Below, piece by piece: positions 5,754-9,752 of a stretch of 9,752 bases of DNA. Source of the DNA: DASPKX01 sp035627835. Its GTDB lineage: Bacteria > Verrucomicrobiota > Verrucomicrobiia > Limisphaerales > SXQI01. The position numbers and the translations under genes were made by a program. The notes beneath the pieces were generated by a model. It saw only the letters and a list, made by a program, of their open reading frames with translations. It did no database searches and was not told the origin of the DNA. The stretch covers positions 1-9,752 of the forward strand of contig DASPKX010000087.1 of assembly GCA_035627835.1 (NCBI GenBank), read 5' to 3'. Every line of letters begins with the position of its first letter. The first letter of the stretch is position 1.

Positions 5754-8063
5754 ATGAACATGCTCACCCAATTATCGTCCGCCGCCGGCGCCCTGACGCT
5801 CGCCTTGACTCTTGCCGTTCCCGCGCAAGGCGCATCCGCCCAGCCGCGCTCCAACCTTCTTCAAACTGATTTCCCGTTCACCACAGCCTGCATTGGAGCG
5901 AAGTGGCCTGAAAAGAACATTGCGTATAAAGGCATGGCCATTCGCCTTGGCGACAACGCCGCTGTTGCCTTCGACACCGATTTGCTCCGCTACACGGCAG
6001 GTTGGACCGGGGGCTACATCCGTGCGCATGGCGTGGCGTTCGACGGCGCCCACGGCGGTTATCCAACCATTGAAGGGGAGCAAGCTTTCGGCACACGCCA
6101 AAGCCCCGGCTGGGCCGACAAGAACGGGCAGTTCAACGACCCGCGCACAGAACCGTACGGCCCCTTGCCCCAGGAATGGGCCCGTTGGGACGGCGCGTAT
6201 GTGGTCGGCATGAACGTGGTGCTCTCCTACACCGTTCATGGCAGCAAAGTTTACGAGCAAGCCTCACGCGTGGAGAGCAACGGCCAAACCGGCTTCGCCC
6301 GCACCTTCCGAGTCGAAAAAGCTCAAGCGCCTCTCACCGCTTTGATCTGCGATGCGCAGGGGGCAGGGGAAGTTAAGGAGAATGTGGCGACCCTCGTGTC
6401 CGGGGACTCCGTCACCAAGGTTGCTCTCGTCGGCGCGCCGAAGAATGCGAAACTTGAAATTCTCGATGGCGGCCGCGTCGTTCTGCGCCTCCCGAAAGGA
6501 TCGAACAAATCAGATTTCGCCACGGTCCTCTGGAACGGAGCGAAGACCAATGAAGCCGCATTCGCAGCTCTGACCAAGTCGGTTCCACCGATCGCCGACT
6601 TCAAGAAAGGCGGCTCACCTCGCTGGCCTGAGCCTGTGATTACCAAAGGCGTCGTCGGCCCTGGCGAAGGCGCTTACGTCGTGGACACACTCACCCCTCC
6701 GACGGATAACCCTTGGAAGCGTCGCGTCCGTTTCGGCGGCTTTGATTTCTTCAAAGACGGCAAACGCGCCGCATTCTGCACATGGGACGGCGACATCTGG
6801 ATTCTTTCCGGCATCGACGACAAACTCGAGAATCTGCAATGGCGCCGTTTTGCGTCCGGCGGGTACGAGACCCTTGGACTCAAGATCGTTGACGACGTCA
6901 TCTACACTTCCGGCCGCGATCAGATCACCCGTTACCACGACACGAACAAAGATGGTGAAGCGGATTACTACGAGAACTTCAACAACCAGCTCACCTCTTC
7001 CCAGGGTTTCCACGAATTTGTGTTCGACCTGCAAACAGACAAGCAGGGCAACTTCTACTTCGCGAAAGCGGGCCCAGTCCGCGGCGGTGGCCGCGGCTTT
7101 GGCGGCGGCGGCGGCAACGGCGAAATCACCGCGCATGCTGGCAGCCTGCTCAAGGTTAGCAAAGACGGCAAAAAACTCTCCGTTTACGCCACCGGTTTCC
7201 GGGCTCCGAACGGCATCGGCGTCGGCCCTGACGGCCAGGTGACTACCGGTGACAACGAGGGCACATGGATTCCTGCTTGCCCGCTCAATTGGGTTAAGGA
7301 AGGCGGCTTCTACGGCGTGGAAGATCTCGCGCACAAGAATCCTGTTCCTGAATTCAATCAGCCTGTTCTCTGGATGTCCCACAATGAGTTCGATAACTCC
7401 GGGGGCGGCCAGGTTTGGGTCACCAGTGACAAATGGGGCCCATACAAAGGCGAACTGCTTCACCTTTCCTACGGACAATGCGCGCTTTACCACGTGATGA
7501 AGCAAAATCTCGGCAGCGGCAAACTCCAGGGGGCGGTGGTTAAATTCCCGGTGAGCTTCTCTTCGTCCGCGATGCGCGGAAAGTTCAATCCCGCTGACGG
7601 CCAACTCTATGTGGCTGGCTTGCAAGGGTGGCAGACTAAAGCTGCCAAGATCACCGGCTTCGACCGCGTTCGTTACACGGGCAAACCGACTTACACTGTG
7701 CAGAACGTCGCGGTGAACAGGGAAGGCATTCACCTGACCTTCTCACAACCGCTTGATGAAGAGACAGCCAAGGATCCGCAGAATTACTCCGCTAAACGCT
7801 GGAACTACAAACGCTCCAGCGACTACGGCTCCGGTCAGTTCTCCGTCGCTAATCCGCAGAAGCGCGGTCAGGACACCGTCGAAATCACCGAAGCGAAGCT
7901 CTCCTCCGATGGCAAGCGCGTCACCTTGAAGGTGGCCGATCTCGCTCCCGTGATGCAGATGCAAATCAAGTTCATGCTCAAGGCCAAGGATGGAACTCCC
8001 ATTGAGCAGCAAACTTTGCAAACGATTCACGAAGTTCCAGACGTCGGCATCGCTGCCAAGTAA
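5754..8063 (+). CDS. Secreted DUF6797/sorbosone-dehydrogenase-like beta-propeller protein
   Basis: The product is 769 residues. ATG 5754 is chosen because it begins the signal peptide (MNMLTQLSSAAGALTLALTL, cleavage near AQGASA, residues 24-29), with AGGT six bases upstream and AAGGA further up. An N-terminal domain (about 45-200; 'KGMAIRLGDNAAVAFDTDLL', 'AGWTGGYIRAHGV') resembles DUF6797 of PVC bacteria. From about 320 to 640 there is a glucose/sorbosone-dehydrogenase-like propeller: 'GDIWILSGID', an EF-hand-like loop D396-T-N-K-D-G-E-A-D404, 'GSLLKVSKDGK', then 'ATGFRAPNGIGVGPDGQ' and 'GDNEGTWIP'. A glycine-rich segment (443-455) lies within it. The C-terminus (about 648-745; 'FSQPLDEETAKDPQNYS') is an Ig-like beta domain. 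No CxxCH is present; haems are supplied by the next gene. It probably oxidises a sugar or alcohol in the periplasm (inference). TAA is followed by a second in-frame TAA four bases later in another frame, then a GC hairpin. Confidence 0.85.
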   Translation: MNMLTQLSSAAGALTLALTLAVPAQGASAQPRSNLLQTDFPFTTACIGAKWPEKNIAYKGMAIRLGDNAAVAFDTDLLRYTAGWTGGYIRAHGVAFDGAHGGYPTIEGEQAFGTRQSPGWADKNGQFNDPRTEPYGPLPQEWARWDGAYVVGMNVVLSYTVHGSKVYEQASRVESNGQTGFARTFRVEKAQAPLTALICDAQGAGEVKENVATLVSGDSVTKVALVGAPKNAKLEILDGGRVVLRLPKGSNKSDFATVLWNGAKTNEAAFAALTKSVPPIADFKKGGSPRWPEPVITKGVVGPGEGAYVVDTLTPPTDNPWKRRVRFGGFDFFKDGKRAAFCTWDGDIWILSGIDDKLENLQWRRFASGGYETLGLKIVDDVIYTSGRDQITRYHDTNKDGEADYYENFNNQLTSSQGFHEFVFDLQTDKQGNFYFAKAGPVRGGGRGFGGGGGNGEITAHAGSLLKVSKDGKKLSVYATGFRAPNGIGVGPDGQVTTGDNEGTWIPACPLNWVKEGGFYGVEDLAHKNPVPEFNQPVLWMSHNEFDNSGGGQVWVTSDKWGPYKGELLHLSYGQCALYHVMKQNLGSGKLQGAVVKFPVSFSSSAMRGKFNPADGQLYVAGLQGWQTKAAKITGFDRVRYTGKPTYTVQNVAVNREGIHLTFSQPLDEETAKDPQNYSAKRWNYKRSSDYGSGQFSVANPQKRGQDTVEITEAKLSSDGKRVTLKVADLAPVMQMQIKFMLKAKDGTPIEQQTLQTIHEVPDVGIAAK

Positions 8064-8077
8064 GAAGTAACCGCAAC

Positions 8078-8100
8078 GCGCCGCCGCCAAACGGCGGCGC
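8078..8100 (+). terminator. Strong GC hairpin between propeller and cytochrome genes
   Basis: A perfect 9-bp inverted repeat GCGCCGCCG / CGGCGGCGC with a CCAAA loop begins 15 bases after the stop of the propeller gene. It is not followed by a T-tract (ATTGAGC follows), so it is a poor intrinsic terminator. It may instead protect the upstream mRNA end or set a ratio between the two genes. The hairpin itself is certain; its role is inferred. Confidence 0.5.
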
Positions 8101-8141
8101 ATTGAGCAAATCAGCCGCACCCGTTAAGCTCCACGCAGAAT

Positions 8142-9752
8142 ATGGTTAGGACCTTGCTGAAGAACCTGAAAAGCCTCGCAGCTCTGAGTCTCCTCGCAGC
8201 TTCGCTCGCAACGCGCGCGCAGGACGACGCGGGTTTAGCGGCGACCTTTACTGCTGGAGGCCAATCGGATTCGACCATCTTGTCGAACGTGTGGCTCCAC
8301 GTTCCCGCTGGCGAAGCGCCAACCCCCTTCCTCGCTCCCGGCAAGTTCCAAACCGAATGGCGCGGGTTCGTAAGTGTGGATCTCCGCAGCGACTACACAT
8401 TCACCGCCTCTTTGAACGGCGCGCTGAAGCTGGAAATCAATGGGGCGGTCATTCTGGAAGGCGCAACCAACGGGGTGCTCACTGCGGCCAAACCAACCCG
8501 CCTGAACAAAGGCACTAACTCCTTTGTTGCCACTTACACCAGCCCGGCTTCCGGCGACGCCCGCATTCGTGTCACCTGGATTCCGAAGGAAGGCGCTGCC
8601 GGCCCCATACCAACTTCCGCTCTCAAGCCAGCTCTCACCCCCGCTGTGGAGCGCGGCCAACAGCTTCGTTTGGGGCGGCACCTTGCGCTGGAGCATCGCT
8701 GCTTCCAATGCCATTCCGACCAGGCTCCCAAAGGGCAGGGAACGCCCGAGCTGAAGATGGATGCGCCGACATTTGAAGGCATCGGCTCGCGCCGCAATTT
8801 TGCGTGGATGGCTGCCTGGATTGAGAACCCGCATACCAACCGCGCTCGCGCGCAGATGCCGCAGATGTTCCACGGCCCCGCAGCCAAAGCGAACGCTGAA
8901 GCCGCCGCCGCTTTCCTTGCATCACTGAAAGCGACCGATGCTCCGGCTGGCTCGGCTTCAACTGCTGCCACTTCCGAACAAGCGGAAGCAGGCCAGCACC
9001 TTTTCCAGACCCTGCATTGCGCCGCGTGTCACACCGCGCCGGACTCGAACGAGAACGATCCAACGAAAGTTTCCCTAAGCCAGGTCTCCGCGAAATTCAC
9101 GGAGGGCAGCCTCCTTGCGTTCCTTAAAGATCCAGCCGCTCATTACAAGTGGATCAAGATGCCCAATTTTAAGTTCACCGACGCGGAGGCGCAGAATGTG
9201 GCGGCCTTCTTGCGCAGCAAAGCGCCTGCCCCGAAGCAAAGCCCCGCGGCACCGGCGGACCTCGTCGATAAAGGCCGCAATATTGTTCAGACCAGCGGCT
9301 GCTTGAACTGCCATACCGCGAAGCTCGAGAACCAATTCAAAGCCCCCGCTATTAAGCTGACCTCCGAACAAGGCTGCCTCGCCGACGCTCATGGCTCCAC
9401 CTCGAAAGCCCCTCGTTTCGACCTCACGAAGGAAGAGCGCCAGGCCATTCGCGCCTTTGCGGCCACTGGGCTCTCCAGCCTGGAGCGGCCGGTCGCGCGC
9501 GAGTTTGCCAGCCGTTATGCCCAAACGCTCAACTGCGCCGGTTGCCACGGCCATATCGAGCTGATTCCGCACGTGGACATCCTCGGTGGAAAACTGCGTC
9601 CGGAGTGGGCCGAAGAATTTATCGCGGGCAAAGTTAAATACAAACCACGTCCCTGGATCGAAGCACGCATGCCAGCATTCCCGGCCTATGCTGAAGGTCT
9701 CGCTAAAGGCATGGCTGCGGAGCACGGTTACGCTCCGACAACGCCCAAGGAA
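8142..9752 (+). CDS. Secreted PA14-domain tetrahaem cytochrome c (3' partial)
   Basis: The frame is open from ATG 8142 to the window edge: 537 codons without a stop. An in-frame TGA at 8103 and the signal peptide (MVRTLLKNLKSLAALSLLAA, cleavage near ATRA-Q27) support the start; no clear Shine-Dalgarno. Residues about 30-148 form a PA14-like beta-sandwich ('FQTEWRGFVSVDL', 'LNKGTNSFVATY'), often carbohydrate-binding. Four class-I-like haem sites follow: CFQCH (187-191), CAACH (293-297), CLNCH (387-391) and CAGCH (465-469). Probable distal Met ligands are M239 (QMPQM), M340 (KMPNF) and M510 (RMPAF). The third domain instead has K422-A-P-R-F where Met-Pro is expected, with H417 nearby as a possible substitute. 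An Ala/Pro-rich linker (about 365-377) separates haem domains two and three. The cytochrome probably receives electrons from the adjacent propeller in the periplasm and needs the cytochrome c maturation system. Both genes are co-directional, 78 bp apart. Confidence 0.9.
   Translation, partial: MVRTLLKNLKSLAALSLLAASLATRAQDDAGLAATFTAGGQSDSTILSNVWLHVPAGEAPTPFLAPGKFQTEWRGFVSVDLRSDYTFTASLNGALKLEINGAVILEGATNGVLTAAKPTRLNKGTNSFVATYTSPASGDARIRVTWIPKEGAAGPIPTSALKPALTPAVERGQQLRLGRHLALEHRCFQCHSDQAPKGQGTPELKMDAPTFEGIGSRRNFAWMAAWIENPHTNRARAQMPQMFHGPAAKANAEAAAAFLASLKATDAPAGSASTAATSEQAEAGQHLFQTLHCAACHTAPDSNENDPTKVSLSQVSAKFTEGSLLAFLKDPAAHYKWIKMPNFKFTDAEAQNVAAFLRSKAPAPKQSPAAPADLVDKGRNIVQTSGCLNCHTAKLENQFKAPAIKLTSEQGCLADAHGSTSKAPRFDLTKEERQAIRAFAATGLSSLERPVAREFASRYAQTLNCAGCHGHIELIPHVDILGGKLRPEWAEEFIAGKVKYKPRPWIEARMPAFPAYAEGLAKGMAAEHGYAPTTPKE

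Noticed and set aside
6615..7733. Long minus-strand open frame (372 codons) antisense to the propeller gene
   Set aside because: It is opposite a clearly coding GC-rich gene with signal peptide and conserved motifs; its translation shows no domain. Such frames are an expected by-product of GC-biased codons.
8235..9725. Minus-strand open frames at 8235-8873, 8534-9063 and 9075-9725
   Set aside because: They are antisense to the tetrahaem cytochrome, whose four CxxCH motifs and Met-Pro ligands establish the plus strand as coding.
1..9752. tRNA, rRNA, CRISPR array, riboswitch or complete IS element
   Set aside because: No cloverleaf, conserved rRNA blocks, regularly spaced repeats, transposase motifs or terminal inverted repeats were recognised by eye on either strand.

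Overview
The window looks like a chromosomal segment of a Verrucomicrobiota member (PVC superphylum), probably from the Pedosphaera/Limisphaera side. This is inferred from gene content: a secreted DUF6797-like beta-propeller next to a PA14-plus-multihaem cytochrome, a COG4692-type secreted sialidase, a C-terminal gene scrap ending in the 'FFRL' style common in Verrucomicrobia exoproteins, and an intergenic copy of a CCTCTGTG-type repeat. No rRNA or marker gene is present, so the phylum call is not proven. No tRNA, CRISPR array or complete IS element was seen.

Layout. (1) Positions 1-2154, plus strand: a two-gene unit of a SMC/OLD-like AAA ATPase with a DUF3696-type C-terminus (5' end outside the window) and, 18 bp later behind a good Shine-Dalgarno, a 367-residue protein with TOPRIM-like acidic motifs. 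ATPase plus TOPRIM nuclease is the logic of OLD, Gabija and PARIS anti-phage systems, so this is a candidate defence module. Its base composition and codon use look more even than the GC-rich genes to its right, which suggests acquisition. (2) Positions 2155-3026: a junction zone with no full-size gene. It holds, on the minus strand, a likely 64-residue two-helix membrane protein and a C-terminal fragment of a decayed exoprotein. (3) Positions 3027-4265, plus: a secreted sialidase-family beta-propeller with three Asp boxes. (4) Positions 4279-5490, minus: a VKOR-DsbA fusion for disulfide formation, convergent with the sialidase (13 bp apart). (5) Positions 5491-5753: a divergent intergenic region with a degenerate CCTCTGTG repeat and a possible promoter. 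(6) Positions 5754-9752, plus: a secreted DUF6797/sorbosone-dehydrogenase-like propeller, then after a 78-bp gap with a strong GC hairpin, a secreted PA14-plus-tetrahaem cytochrome c that runs off the right edge with no stop.

How the parts fit. The propeller and cytochrome probably form a periplasmic oxidation and electron-transfer pair. In many PVC relatives such propeller and CxxCH modules are fused in one chain; here they are separate neighbouring genes. The VKOR-DsbA fusion works in the same compartment and could serve disulfide-bearing secreted proteins, including its neighbours. The sialidase suggests use of sulfated or sialylated glycans, but its substrate cannot be read from sequence. 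The ATPase-TOPRIM pair appears functionally unrelated to the rest.
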